Of a DNA stretch of 39,049 nucleotides, positions 25,208-32,270 are shown piece by piece. Every line of letters begins with the position of its first letter. Position 1 is the stretch's first letter. The DNA comes from UBA5448 sp045536965 (lineage in GTDB: Bacteria > Bacillota > Clostridia > Oscillospirales > SIG627). The translations under genes were made by a program, and so were the position numbers. The DNA is taken from the NCBI GenBank assembly GCA_045536965.1, contig JAZSON010000007.1, positions 1-39,049 of the forward strand. Reading direction: 5' to 3'. A model generated the notes under the pieces. That model worked only from the letters and a program-made list of their open reading frames with translations, had not been told where the DNA came from and searched no databases.

Positions 25208-25236
25208 ATTCTATCGGTTATCCTTTTAAAAGTCAA
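25208..25236 (-). promoter_or_regulatory. Promoter of the Cys-rich mini-gene
   Basis: On the minus strand TTGACT (25236-25231), a 17-base spacer, then TAGAAT (25213-25208), about 20 bases before the mini-gene ATG. Confidence 0.65.
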
Positions 25237-25393
25237 GATGCGACGGTGTCAATGGTTGTGTGATATTCTCATTTTAAAACGGTATTGTTTTGGGTGGCAT
25301 GAAAGTGTTTTTGTGTATTCGAAGTTAGGGGGGAATATATACAGAGAAAAAACGAAGAAGGGCATTGACGGTAGGGAACTTTTATTTGTCGGT

Positions 25394-25411
25394 TAAATGC
25401 AAATGCATTTA
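25394..25411. promoter_or_regulatory. Palindromic operator of the sugar-phosphate operon
   Basis: Perfect inverted repeat TAAATGCA-AA-TGCATTTA, ending 3 bases before the -35 box of the operon. It is probably the site of a dimeric regulator not encoded in this window. Confidence 0.65.
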
Positions 25412-25413
25412 TA

Positions 25414-25442
25414 TTGACAAAAACTATGGGATGTGTTATATT
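25414..25442 (+). promoter_or_regulatory. Consensus promoter of the sugar-phosphate operon
   Basis: TTGACA (25414-25419), a 17-base spacer, then TATATT (25437-25442). The predicted start near 25449 leaves a 30-base leader. Confidence 0.88.
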
Positions 25443-25478
25443 TGAAAAAACTGAAACGAATAGGACGGCCAAGCGAAA

Positions 25479-26180
25479 ATGAATAAGAATTATAAGATCA
25501 GCGAACCGTTTTTTGAATACGGACCCAAGTGCTATATGTACGGTCAGCAGCTTTTAGATATTGCCAAAGGGCTGGATGTACTGTCGGAAAAATACGGTGT
25601 GGACGTTGTGCTCGATGTTCCTGACACCGAGATTCGTTATATAGCCGAAAACACCAAAAGAATTCACGTCTATTCTCAGCACATGGACGCTATTTCTGTC
25701 GGCAAAGGAATGGGAAGAACCCTCCCCGAAGCCGTGAAAGCGGCGGGTGCCGTCGGCGTTATGCTCAACCATGCTGAACATAAATTGACCCTTGCGGAAA
25801 TTGAAGAAGCCATTCGCCGCGCAGACGAGGTCGGTCTTGCTACTATGGTATGCGCCGACAGTCTGGAAGAGGTGGAGGCGATCGCAAAACTCGGGCCGAA
25901 CATTTTGGTGGCGGAACCGACCGAGCTGATCGGAACGGGAAAACCTGCCGACAAGAGCTATGTGGATGCGGTGATCCGTACCATCCGCGACATCAATCCC
26001 GATATTATGCCTTTCCCTTCTGCGGGTATTACCAAAGGCGAGGATTGCTATAACATCATCAAAGCGGGCGCTTCGGCCTCAGGATGTTCAAGCGCCATTG
26101 CAAAAGCTGCCGATCCTTTGGCACTTGCCGAGGAAATGATTGCCGCTGTTCGCAAGGCATGGGACGAATTGCACGCTTGA
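25479..26180 (+). CDS. Triose-phosphate isomerase paralogue of the short archaeal type
   Basis: 233 codons from ATG 25479; the Shine-Dalgarno is weak (AGGA 13 bases upstream). Catalytic TIM residues are visible: Lys17 in GPKCYMYG, His98 in LNHAEHKL and Glu146 in AEPTELIGTG, with phosphate loop SAGITKGED near residue 187. Length and the AEPxELIGTG wording match the archaeal-type, tetramer-forming TIMs of about 225 residues rather than the 250-residue bacterial enzyme. The first gene of a catabolic operon with a SIS isomerase and a sugar kinase, it probably isomerises a different phosphorylated sugar, such as a tetrulose or other ketose phosphate. That substrate is inference; plain TIM activity is the alternative. 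Confidence 0.85.
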   Translation: MNKNYKISEPFFEYGPKCYMYGQQLLDIAKGLDVLSEKYGVDVVLDVPDTEIRYIAENTKRIHVYSQHMDAISVGKGMGRTLPEAVKAAGAVGVMLNHAEHKLTLAEIEEAIRRADEVGLATMVCADSLEEVEAIAKLGPNILVAEPTELIGTGKPADKSYVDAVIRTIRDINPDIMPFPSAGITKGEDCYNIIKAGASASGCSSAIAKAADPLALAEEMIAAVRKAWDELHA

Positions 26181-26189
26181 GGTGAAAAA

Positions 26190-26783
26190 ATGAAAAGTGA
26201 AAGCTTAAAGCAGGCGAAAAATGTGTTTGCGATTGAAAGCGAATGCATCAGAGAAATGGAAAAGTATTTTGATGAGGACGCTTTTTCCAAAGCTGTGGAT
26301 CTTTTGAAGAATGCTCCGCGAATCGGCGCAAGCGGTTGCGGTCATTCGGGTATCATCTGTCAGCATTTTGCCCATTTGATGTGTTGTATTGAGCTTCCCG
26401 CCAAGTTCATTTCTCCCGCCGAAGCGGTTCATGGCGGCACGGGATTTTTGAGAAAAGGCGACGCGATGGTGTTTGCTTCCCGCGGCGGCAAAACAAAGGA
26501 ACTTTTGCCGATTATGGAGATTTGCAAGACCAAGGGTGTTAAGATCATTACCATTACCGAAAACATCGATTCTCCGCTTGCACAAAATGCAGATGTTGTC
26601 ATTAAGCAGTATGTCAACAGAGAAACCGACAAATACAATGCGCAGGGTACGACATCATCCACATCACTTGCTGTCATCTTCCATTTACTGCAAACCATTC
26701 TGATGGAAGAGACCGATTATAAAAACGAGCAGTTTGCCTTGATTCATCCGGGCGGTGCCGTTGGTGAAAGACTCAATAAGTAA
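26190..26783 (+). CDS. SIS-domain sugar-phosphate isomerase (KpsF/GutQ-like, no CBS domains)
   Basis: 197 codons; GAGGTGA overlaps the previous stop and ATG 26190 follows after 9 bases. It is a single SIS domain: IGASGCGHSG phosphate loop near residues 45-54, FASRGGKTKELL with the second loop, VKIITITENIDSPLAQNADV, and the C-terminal HPGGAVGERL motif typical of arabinose-5-phosphate isomerases. Unlike KpsF/KdsD it lacks the C-terminal CBS pair, so it is about 120 residues shorter. It should interconvert a ketose phosphate and an aldose phosphate in the cytoplasm. Position between TIM-like and YjbQ genes indicates a dedicated catabolic step. Confidence 0.85.
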   Translation: MKSESLKQAKNVFAIESECIREMEKYFDEDAFSKAVDLLKNAPRIGASGCGHSGIICQHFAHLMCCIELPAKFISPAEAVHGGTGFLRKGDAMVFASRGGKTKELLPIMEICKTKGVKIITITENIDSPLAQNADVVIKQYVNRETDKYNAQGTTSSTSLAVIFHLLQTILMEETDYKNEQFALIHPGGAVGERLNK

Positions 26784-26807
26784 AATAACATATAAGGAGA
26801 TTTAGAC

Positions 26808-27428
26808 ATGGAATTTAAGGTTTATCAAAAGGAATTGGAACTGCAATCAAGAGGTTGGATCCCCACGTTTCACGACATTTCCAAGGAAGTGAATGAAATC
26901 GTGAAGGCATCCGGCATCAAAAACGGTACGGTGGCCATCGTTTCTCATCACACCACCTGTTCGGTGATGGTACAGGAATGCTCTCATGACATCGACAGCT
27001 TTGACCTCGAGTTCTTGCAACACGACCTTCTCGACATTATGAGAAAGATGATCCCCGATTTCGCAGAAGAACATCAGTACCGTCATCCCGGTCCCATCCA
27101 TGCACAGTACGGCAGATGGGTGAACGAACCCGGTGATTATTCCAGCATGAACACCGACGGTCACTTGAGAAGCTGCTTCTTTGGCAGAAGCGAAACCATG
27201 ACCATCAAAGACGGTATTGTTGACGGCGGAAAGTTTGCTCACGTTTATTTCATCGACTGGGATCACGTCATCGCTCGCCGCAGACAGGTGAACATCACTG
27301 TTATGGGTACGACCGAGGATGTGGAAGACAGAAAGTGGAACAACGGCGAGGTTATTGACACCCGTCATAAGTTCACCGAAGAAGAAAAAGCTTACGACGT
27401 ACATTACGATCTCCAACAAAAAAGATGA
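26808..27428 (+). CDS. Enlarged YjbQ/UPF0047 family protein
   Basis: 206 codons; AAGGAG precedes ATG 26808. The family signature is present as SHHTTCSVMVQE (His47-His48) near residue 46, and the C-terminal half HLRSCFFGRSETMTI, DGGKFAHVYFIDWDH and RRRQVNITVMG matches the typical YjbQ end. Usual YjbQ proteins have 130-140 residues. This one is longer, with an expanded segment (about 60-135, including HPGPIHAQYGRWVNEPGDYS) and a polar tail after about residue 170. The family has only a weak thiamine-phosphate synthase activity on record, so its true reaction is open. Being locked into a sugar-phosphate operon suggests a role on a phosphorylated sugar. No gene in the operon looks like an aldolase, so this protein is a candidate for the missing step. 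Confidence 0.82.
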   Translation: MEFKVYQKELELQSRGWIPTFHDISKEVNEIVKASGIKNGTVAIVSHHTTCSVMVQECSHDIDSFDLEFLQHDLLDIMRKMIPDFAEEHQYRHPGPIHAQYGRWVNEPGDYSSMNTDGHLRSCFFGRSETMTIKDGIVDGGKFAHVYFIDWDHVIARRRQVNITVMGTTEDVEDRKWNNGEVIDTRHKFTEEEKAYDVHYDLQQKR

Positions 27429-27456
27429 ATTCCGCACTTCTTGCGTGATTTGTGCA

Positions 27457-27489
27457 AAATGCCGCCTTTTTCGAGCGCGGCATTTTTTG
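27457..27489 (+). terminator. Internal terminator before the kinase gene
   Basis: Ten-bp perfect stem AAAATGCCGC/GCGGCATTTT with an 11-base loop and a U-run to 27489, between the YjbQ-like and kinase genes. No separate promoter for the kinase is evident, so partial read-through is likely. Confidence 0.75.
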
Positions 27490-27522
27490 CCATTATGAGA
27501 ATATATTCAGAGGAAGAAACAC

Positions 27523-28926
27523 ATGAATTTGATGGGAATTGATGTCGGAACGACATCTGTGAAGGCGGCGGTCTTCAATGAAAGATTAGAGCCGATCTGT
27601 TCGTCAAACGTTGATTACACACTGGAAACCCATGGGGACAGGGTGGAATTGGAGGCAAACAAGTACTGGCAGATTGTAAAGGATGAACTGGATAAACTTG
27701 AGGTCGAGGTATCGGCTTTGGCCATTGATACGCAGTGCGAAACGCTGATTTTGACCGATGAAAACGGAGAACCCGTTCGAAAAGCCATTGTTTGGCTGGA
27801 TAACAGATCGGCCGCAGAAGCCGAGATGATCGAAAAACATTTCGGTAGAGAAAAGGTTTACACTGTAACGGGTCAACCCGAGATCACCGCCACATGGCCT
27901 GCATGCAAGCTTTTGTGGGTCAAAAACAACGAACCCGAAGTCTGGCAAAAAACCAAAAAGATTTTTTTGCTGGAGGATTATTTGCTTTATAAACTGACGG
28001 GAAAGTTTGTGACCGAAAAAACGCTGCAATCTTCCACCATTTATTTTGACATCAACAAGGCGTCGTGGTGGAAGGAGATGCTCGATTTTATCGGCGTGAC
28101 CGACTCGATGCTTCCTGACCTTTTGGACAGCGGTGTTTTGGTGGGGGAATACAAAGGCATTCGGGTAGTCACGGGAGCGATGGACCAGGTTTCGGGTGCC
28201 ATTGGCGCAGGGGTCGTCAAAAAAGGGATCGTCAGCGAGATGACGGGGACTACCATGGTGGTATTCAGCCCGTGTGACTCGGTGCCGAAATTCAAACAAG
28301 ACAGTATCATTCCGTGTCACTACAACTACGACGGGAAATATTGTCTGCTGACCTGGTCATCGACGGCGGGTATGGCGCTTAAATGGTTTAGAAATGCTTT
28401 GTGCGAGGACTTTTCCTTCCGAGAACTGGATGAATTGGCAGAAAAGGTTGGCATTGGATGCGACGGTTTGACCTTTTTACCGTATCTTTGCGGTTCGACC
28501 ATGCCGAAATACAATCCGAGTGCCAGAGGCAGCTTTACGGGGTTGACGCCCGAACACACAAGAGGGCATTTTGTGAGAAGCATCATGGAATCCATTGCGT
28601 GTACCCTGAAAGAAAATCTGGATTATCTTAACCTTGACGTTCAGGAGATTCGTGCTATGGGCGGAGGCGCCAACAGCCCCCTTTGGTGTCAGATGAAAGC
28701 CGATATAACGGGTATGACCTTGGCTACGCTGAAAAACGGGGAGACCGCTTGTTTGGGCGGTGCGATTCTGGCAGGTGTCGGTACGGGTGTGTTTCCCTCG
28801 GTGGAAAGCGTTTTGGATATGATTTCGGTGAAAAAACGCTATGTTCCGCAAAACGCCGATTATTCCGAGGTGTACCGCCGATACATTGCGGCGGACGGGA
28901 TTTTGAATGTGCCCGAAAGAAAATAA
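27523..28926 (+). CDS. FGGY family carbohydrate kinase (xylulokinase-like)
   Basis: 467 codons; GAGGAA precedes ATG 27523. The N-terminal ATPase phosphate-1 motif is GIDVGTTSVKAAVF (residues 5-18). VWLDNRS near 88 is the substrate-loop region, GAMDQVSGAIGAGV supplies the catalytic aspartate, and MTGTTMVV and MGGGANSPLWCQMKAD are phosphate-2 and adenosine motifs. It is somewhat shorter than typical xylulokinases (about 500). It should phosphorylate a ketose or polyol with ATP, priming it for the SIS and TIM-like isomerases upstream. The substrate is not predictable. Fourth gene of the operon, behind an internal terminator. Confidence 0.9.
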   Translation: MNLMGIDVGTTSVKAAVFNERLEPICSSNVDYTLETHGDRVELEANKYWQIVKDELDKLEVEVSALAIDTQCETLILTDENGEPVRKAIVWLDNRSAAEAEMIEKHFGREKVYTVTGQPEITATWPACKLLWVKNNEPEVWQKTKKIFLLEDYLLYKLTGKFVTEKTLQSSTIYFDINKASWWKEMLDFIGVTDSMLPDLLDSGVLVGEYKGIRVVTGAMDQVSGAIGAGVVKKGIVSEMTGTTMVVFSPCDSVPKFKQDSIIPCHYNYDGKYCLLTWSSTAGMALKWFRNALCEDFSFRELDELAEKVGIGCDGLTFLPYLCGSTMPKYNPSARGSFTGLTPEHTRGHFVRSIMESIACTLKENLDYLNLDVQEIRAMGGGANSPLWCQMKADITGMTLATLKNGETACLGGAILAGVGTGVFPSVESVLDMISVKKRYVPQNADYSEVYRRYIAADGILNVPERK

Positions 28927-28934
28927 AAAGAAAC

Positions 28935-28977
28935 AAAAAACGTTCATAACGGTATCCGTTATGAACGTTTTTTTTAT
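28935..28977. terminator. Terminator of the sugar-phosphate operon
   Basis: Eighteen-bp perfect stem (28935-28952 with 28956-28973) with loop TAT and a long U-run. It also lies at the end of the convergent DUF4886 gene. Its 11-base arms GTTCATAACGG recur near 38.5 kb. Confidence 0.9.
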
Positions 28978-28985
28978 ACGTTAAA

Positions 28986-29864
28986 TCAGTTGTTTGCGGA
29001 AAGGGTGGTTTCCCAGGGAGATTTGAGGGCGTTGTTGACTGCGGTGAGGATCAAGGGTTTATCCGCTTCGGTTAAGGTGAGGGCAGGATCATTTGGATAA
29101 TGGAAAGCTTGGGGGACGGTGTCAAGCTTGATCTCGGACAGCTCTTTTTTGTCGGTGACGGTGGCATAGAGGGTATAGCCTGCTATGACCCGTCCGTAGG
29201 CGTTCAGGTGGATGCAGTCGGGTCTTTCGACGCCTGCTTTGATGGTGGTGTCGCGGCTCAGCTTGGGACTTCCTGCAAGGCGGGCGTTCTGGATTGCCGT
29301 GCCCGTGGGAATGATGCGGGAAATATCGTCTCCGAGGGGGAGGATGTTTTCACGGGTTGCCTCGATGATGGCTTGATACATGGCAGTCTGGTTGGATGCA
29401 AAGTTTTGGTGGAAAACATCTTCGATGCAGCCGGGGTCAAATGCCCAGGTGACGTTCCAGATGAATTTAACATTCGGCTTAAAGGAGCGGATGTAAGAAA
29501 TCAGGCGGGGAACGTAATCTTCGTAGGTTTCGGGGAGGGGGGATTCTTCGGCGCTTTGTTGGAGGAAGATGATGTCCCAATCCTCGTCCATAATGCCGTA
29601 TTCCATGGTGGTGCCGTTGATAACCGACCACTCGCCGTTTTGTTTTTTGGTGTATTGGTATTTGTCGATGTTGTTTTCGGCAAATTCTATGTGGGTTTCA
29701 AGGGTGCAGGCGCCTTTATAAATTCTTGCGACGGTTACATCGGTAAAGCCTTCGGAAAGTGCGATATCATAAAGATATTCGGTGGTATTCAAGCCGAAGC
29801 TGGAGGTGATGGCCAAAAGCTTCAGGGACTTACCGTCGGTTAAGGGAAGAGTCGGTTTGTTCAT
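28986..29864 (-). CDS. DUF4886 SGNH-hydrolase-like protein
   Basis: 292 codons from ATG 29864, chosen because GTGGTGA lies 5 bases upstream; the earlier ATG at 29885 has none. The opening LKLLAITSSFGLNTTEYLYD with the serine block, then GACTLETHI, DWDIIFLQQSAE, FIWNVTW and DCIHLNAYG reproduce the DUF4886 pattern, an SGNH/GDSL-type esterase fold with Ser near the start and Asp-x-x-His near residue 235. There is no signal peptide, so it is probably cytoplasmic. Such proteins are thought to act on acyl or acetyl groups of carbohydrates, but no substrate is settled. Confidence 0.82.
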   Translation of the reverse strand: MNKPTLPLTDGKSLKLLAITSSFGLNTTEYLYDIALSEGFTDVTVARIYKGACTLETHIEFAENNIDKYQYTKKQNGEWSVINGTTMEYGIMDEDWDIIFLQQSAEESPLPETYEDYVPRLISYIRSFKPNVKFIWNVTWAFDPGCIEDVFHQNFASNQTAMYQAIIEATRENILPLGDDISRIIPTGTAIQNARLAGSPKLSRDTTIKAGVERPDCIHLNAYGRVIAGYTLYATVTDKKELSEIKLDTVPQAFHYPNDPALTLTEADKPLILTAVNNALKSPWETTLSANN

Positions 29865-29902
29865 TGTTTCACCACTTTTCGTCATGATAGAATCTTACCA
29901 TT

Positions 29903-29931
29903 ATTATAGCAAAGGCAAATGAACAAGTCAA
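29903..29931 (-). promoter_or_regulatory. Promoter of the DUF4886 gene
   Basis: On the minus strand TTGACT (29931-29926), a 17-base spacer, then TATAAT (29908-29903) with an extended -10 TG. Confidence 0.85.
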
Positions 29932-29969
29932 GGGGGGAAAATACGAATATATAGCGGTCGGGGGTTTGT

Positions 29970-30470
29970 TTTTGACTAAATGATTTGGTATGGTTTGATT
30001 TATAGGGGGACCAAGGGGGAAAGTTTCGATCCTCTCCCCCTTAGGTCTTTCTATGACCCCCGTTATCCCCCTCTTCAAACGACCGCTGCCGCGGGGCTTT
30101 CGGTGGTGACTTTTTCTCGCATCTTTGCGCAAAGCGCAAGGGAAGGTTTTGATTATGACGATATTGAGTTGGCGGGAGGATCATATCCTCCCCTACGGTG
30201 TTGGAGAGATTTTGCCTGAATGGTTTTGTATGGTTTGTTTTCTTAGGAAGGGAGAGGGGGAGGATTCCGATCCCCTCCACCTAACTCCCCCCTAAAACCC
30301 CCGTTACCCCCACTCCAAACGGTTGCTGCGCGAGGCAAACGGCGGGAGGTTTTTCTCTTTCATTGACGGCGGGTTTGCGGTTGTGGCGATCTTGGCTCGG
30401 TTGTAAATGGTATTCTTTAGCGCATGGGATTTGATTTTGCCTGAGGGGTTTATTATGGTTTGCGGCGCGT
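29970..30470 (+). repeat. Degenerate tandem intergenic repeats (2-3 units of about 230-250 bp)
   Basis: The region between the DUF4886 promoter and the lipoprotein gene contains repeated landmarks. TATGGTTTG recurs at about 29990, 30228 and 30453. A block of G-rich then C-rich tracts ending CCCCCGTTA...CAAACG occurs in two units (about 30005-30085 and 30242-30325). GATTTTGCCTGA occurs at about 30208 and 30435. Units are diverged, and open frames inside them have no Shine-Dalgarno, so I read this as decayed intergenic repeats and not genes. Confidence 0.55.
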
Positions 30471-30489
30471 CGGGGGAGCTTTTGCTGCG

Positions 30490-30560
30490 AGGCGGTAGTG
30501 AATGACAGTCCGGTGGACTGTCAGAGCCGCCGAGGGACCGAGCGCCGCAGCGCGAGACCG
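30490..30560 (+). repeat. REP-like palindromic element
   Basis: Central hairpin TGACAGTCC/GGACTGTCA (30503-30511 with 30515-30523), flanked by GGCGGT on the left and ACCGCC on the right (nested palindrome). Typical of short repetitive extragenic palindromes in Clostridia. Confidence 0.55.
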
Positions 30561-30578
30561 CCTGTCCCTACAAAAGAA

Positions 30579-30611
30579 AACAACACAAGAGAACCGTCCC
30601 CTTGTGTTGTT
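30579..30611. repeat. Hairpin element ending at the lipoprotein gene
   Basis: Eleven-bp stem AACAACACAAG/CTTGTGTTGTT around loop AGAACCGTCCC. The GAACCGTCCCC core is a frequent intergenic repeat in gut Clostridia (recalled). On the minus strand it may also end the lipoprotein transcript. Confidence 0.5.
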
Positions 30612-30640
30612 CTTGTGTTGCTGCTTGTGTTGCCGGAATA

Positions 30641-31378
30641 TTATTTTTGATAGTTCACAAAGCCAATATCCTTCAAGTCAATGCCAACGTTCGTTTCCAG
30701 AAATTCAGATATTTCGGACATTCTTTTTTCAAAGTCGGCATTTATCTGCGCACGAATATCTTTGTAACCGTATTTGGTTCTAAACTCGGTTGAATCAGTA
30801 AAATCTTGGATCAAATGATTATTGCCTGTTGCAACGACATCCGAAAAAGGCACGCAAATTGAACCTATGGCGAGTACTTTACCCCAAATACCTAACTTAA
30901 TCTTATCTGTACGGTAAGTCCAGACATAGCATACTTCATAATTCTCCACATCAAAATATACTGCATGGCTAGTGTAGTATTCGACACCATCGAGGTAGCT
31001 CACATGCTCGTCATCGTCATATTTCAACTCCTCATAACCTGAAATTTGTTCATCGCTCCCGACATCAAATGAAAATCGCTCATATTTATAACCGTTGATG
31101 CGTCCGTAATTGTTGACGTCTTTCTCTTCTTTATCGGGTGAACCATTGTCGGCGATCCACTGTAAGATCTTTTTGTAGTTATCCTGAATTATTTTTTTTG
31201 CTTCATCTTCTTTTTCGCTCTCGTCCTCGATGGGCATTTCTATTTCATTTTCTTTTTCCAAGGTGTCTTGCGGATCGGGTTCAACTTCTTTTTCATCTTT
31301 GCAGGCGCACAGGGTCATACAAAGGGAAAGCAGCAAAAGAAAGGTGACGATTTTTTTATAAATAGATTGTTTGTTCAT
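30641..31378 (-). CDS. Lipoprotein of unknown function
   Basis: 245 codons from ATG 31378 with GAGGAG upstream. The signal sequence KKIVTFLLLLSLCMTLCAC ends in a lipobox (LCAC) with Cys26 as the likely lipidated residue, so the protein should be anchored outside the cytoplasmic membrane. A long acidic linker follows (about residues 28-62, rich in E and D), then a soluble domain with YGRINGYKYERFSFDVG, YEVCYVWTYRTDKIKLG and a C-terminal amphipathic helix region. It is second in a two-gene unit after the 72-residue protein (19-base gap). No family recognised. Confidence 0.75.
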   Translation of the reverse strand: MNKQSIYKKIVTFLLLLSLCMTLCACKDEKEVEPDPQDTLEKENEIEMPIEDESEKEDEAKKIIQDNYKKILQWIADNGSPDKEEKDVNNYGRINGYKYERFSFDVGSDEQISGYEELKYDDDEHVSYLDGVEYYTSHAVYFDVENYEVCYVWTYRTDKIKLGIWGKVLAIGSICVPFSDVVATGNNHLIQDFTDSTEFRTKYGYKDIRAQINADFEKRMSEISEFLETNVGIDLKDIGFVNYQK

Positions 31379-31397
31379 TTGATTACTCCTCGCTGTT

Positions 31398-31616
31398 TTA
31401 ATTTGATTGTTTTTTTAAGCATATTGTTTTTTCTTTGATTTCGATCACATATCCGTGCTTTTTGGCTTCTCTTGCAAGCGCCGATGTGTTTTTCAGATAA
31501 TAGGTACCTTTTGGCATTGGTTTGCCTACGCTCTTTTTGTATTGACTTTCGGTCAAAGAAAAATCTTGATTTGATTCAAATAGCGGAGCGAGATTGTCAA
31601 AATTCAATTTTGCCAT
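31398..31616 (-). CDS. 72-residue basic protein of unknown function
   Basis: ATG 31616 is preceded by an ideal GGAGGTGA; the upstream in-frame codon at 31634 overlaps it and is rejected. The product starts MAKLNFDNLAPLFESNQDFS, contains SLTESQYKKSVGKPMPKG and SALAREAKKHGYVIEIKEK, and ends KQSN. It looks like a small helix-plus-strand DNA- or partner-binding protein. It is divergent from an XRE repressor, with operator-like repeats over its promoter, and is followed by the lipoprotein. No family recognised. Confidence 0.75.
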   Translation of the reverse strand: MAKLNFDNLAPLFESNQDFSLTESQYKKSVGKPMPKGTYYLKNTSALAREAKKHGYVIEIKEKTICLKKQSN

Positions 31617-31648
31617 AAATATCACCTCCCCCAATGCCTGTTTTTAAT

Positions 31649-31677
31649 ATTATAGTACAAATGTTTACTAAAGTCAA
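31649..31677 (-). promoter_or_regulatory. Promoter of the small-protein/lipoprotein unit
   Basis: On the minus strand TTGACT (31677-31672), a 17-base spacer, then TATAAT (31654-31649). Confidence 0.85.
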
Positions 31678-31693
31678 TAGTAAATTTATTTAC
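31664..31693. promoter_or_regulatory. Operator repeats between the divergent genes
   Basis: Inverted repeat TTTACTA-7-TAGTAAA (31664-31684) covers the -35 of the minus promoter. It shares a half-site with GTAAA-4-TTTAC (31680-31693), which abuts the plus-strand -10. This is a likely binding site for the XRE protein. Confidence 0.7.
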
Positions 31694-31694
31694 T

Positions 31695-31703
31695 TGATAT
31701 AAT
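31695..31703 (+). promoter_or_regulatory. Extended -10 promoter of the XRE gene
   Basis: TGATATAAT gives an extended -10 with TATAAT at 31698-31703. No good -35; GGAGGG follows before ATG 31733. Confidence 0.6.
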
Positions 31704-31732
31704 AATCGAAAAGGAAGGTAAGGAGGGATCAA

Positions 31733-31945
31733 ATGTTCGCGTATGCAAAAAGAATGCGTGATCTTCGGGAAGACCACGACAAGACGCAGCAGGAAATTGC
31801 CGATGTATTGGGCACCTCGCAGACCATGTATGCCAGATACGAACGAGAAGCAAACGAGCTTCCGATCAGACACTTGATCACTCTTTGCAATTATTACGGC
31901 GTAAGTGCCGATTATATATTGGGTTTGAAGGATACGAGAAAATAA
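31733..31945 (+). CDS. XRE-family helix-turn-helix regulator
   Basis: 70 codons with GGAGGG 6 bases before ATG 31733. Almost the whole protein is a Cro/C1-type helix-turn-helix: AYAKRMRDLREDHDKTQQEI, ADVLGTSQTMYARYE and LITLCNYYGVSADYILGL. There is no sensor domain. It should bind the palindromic repeats in the 115-base divergent region and repress itself and the small-protein/lipoprotein unit. The pair resembles phage-type or toxin-antitoxin-type control modules, but nothing identifies a toxin. Confidence 0.92.
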   Translation: MFAYAKRMRDLREDHDKTQQEIADVLGTSQTMYARYEREANELPIRHLITLCNYYGVSADYILGLKDTRK

Positions 31946-31959
31946 ACGACTGTGTAGCA

Positions 31960-31995
31960 AAAAAACACCTTTGTCGGCGGACAAAGGTGTTTTTT
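31960..31995. terminator. Bidirectional terminator after the XRE gene
   Basis: Sixteen-bp perfect stem (31960-31975 with 31980-31995) with loop GGCG and A/U flanks, between convergent genes. Confidence 0.9.
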
Positions 31996-31997
31996 GA

Positions 31998-32270
31998 TTA
32001 CACGTTGGAAATCGGCTCGTACGGGGGCATGGTTTCTTCGATCGGGACCTCCCGGTCGGCGGGGGGATCGCGCAAGTCGATAACGTCGATGGGCTTTCCA
32101 GCCGACACAGTGGTTTTCGCTGATGCGGGCGATACCGCCGCTGCCTGATATGCGCCTATTTCGCCCGAAAAAGATGGGCAGATTACGATGAGCATAGGCA
32201 CCATAACGGTTGCCGCTGAAAGTCCTGCAAGACAAAGGGGAAATATAATAAAACCAAGATATTTTTTCAT
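31998..32270 (-). CDS. Small exported or membrane-anchored protein, coupled to AraC
   Basis: 90 codons; its ATG (32270-32268) shares one base with the AraC stop (TGATG), so translation is coupled. Residues 1-33 are a signal peptide or membrane anchor (KKYLGFIIFPLCLAGLSAAT, then VMVPMLIVICPSF), and residues 34-90 are polar and proline/acid-rich (IDLRDPPADREVPIEETMPP). No family recognised. It may be an extracytoplasmic partner of the regulator, which is inference from the overlap only. Confidence 0.6.
   Translation of the reverse strand: MKKYLGFIIFPLCLAGLSAATVMVPMLIVICPSFSGEIGAYQAAAVSPASAKTTVSAGKPIDVIDLRDPPADREVPIEETMPPYEPISNV

Noticed and set aside
24994..25263. Plus-strand open frame of 89 codons
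   Set aside because: It has only a TTG start without a Shine-Dalgarno and lies antisense to the better supported Cys-rich mini-gene.
31398..31945. Toxin-antitoxin pair
   Set aside because: The XRE protein and the 72-residue protein are divergent, not in one operon, and the small protein shows no toxin motif; the partner is a lipoprotein.
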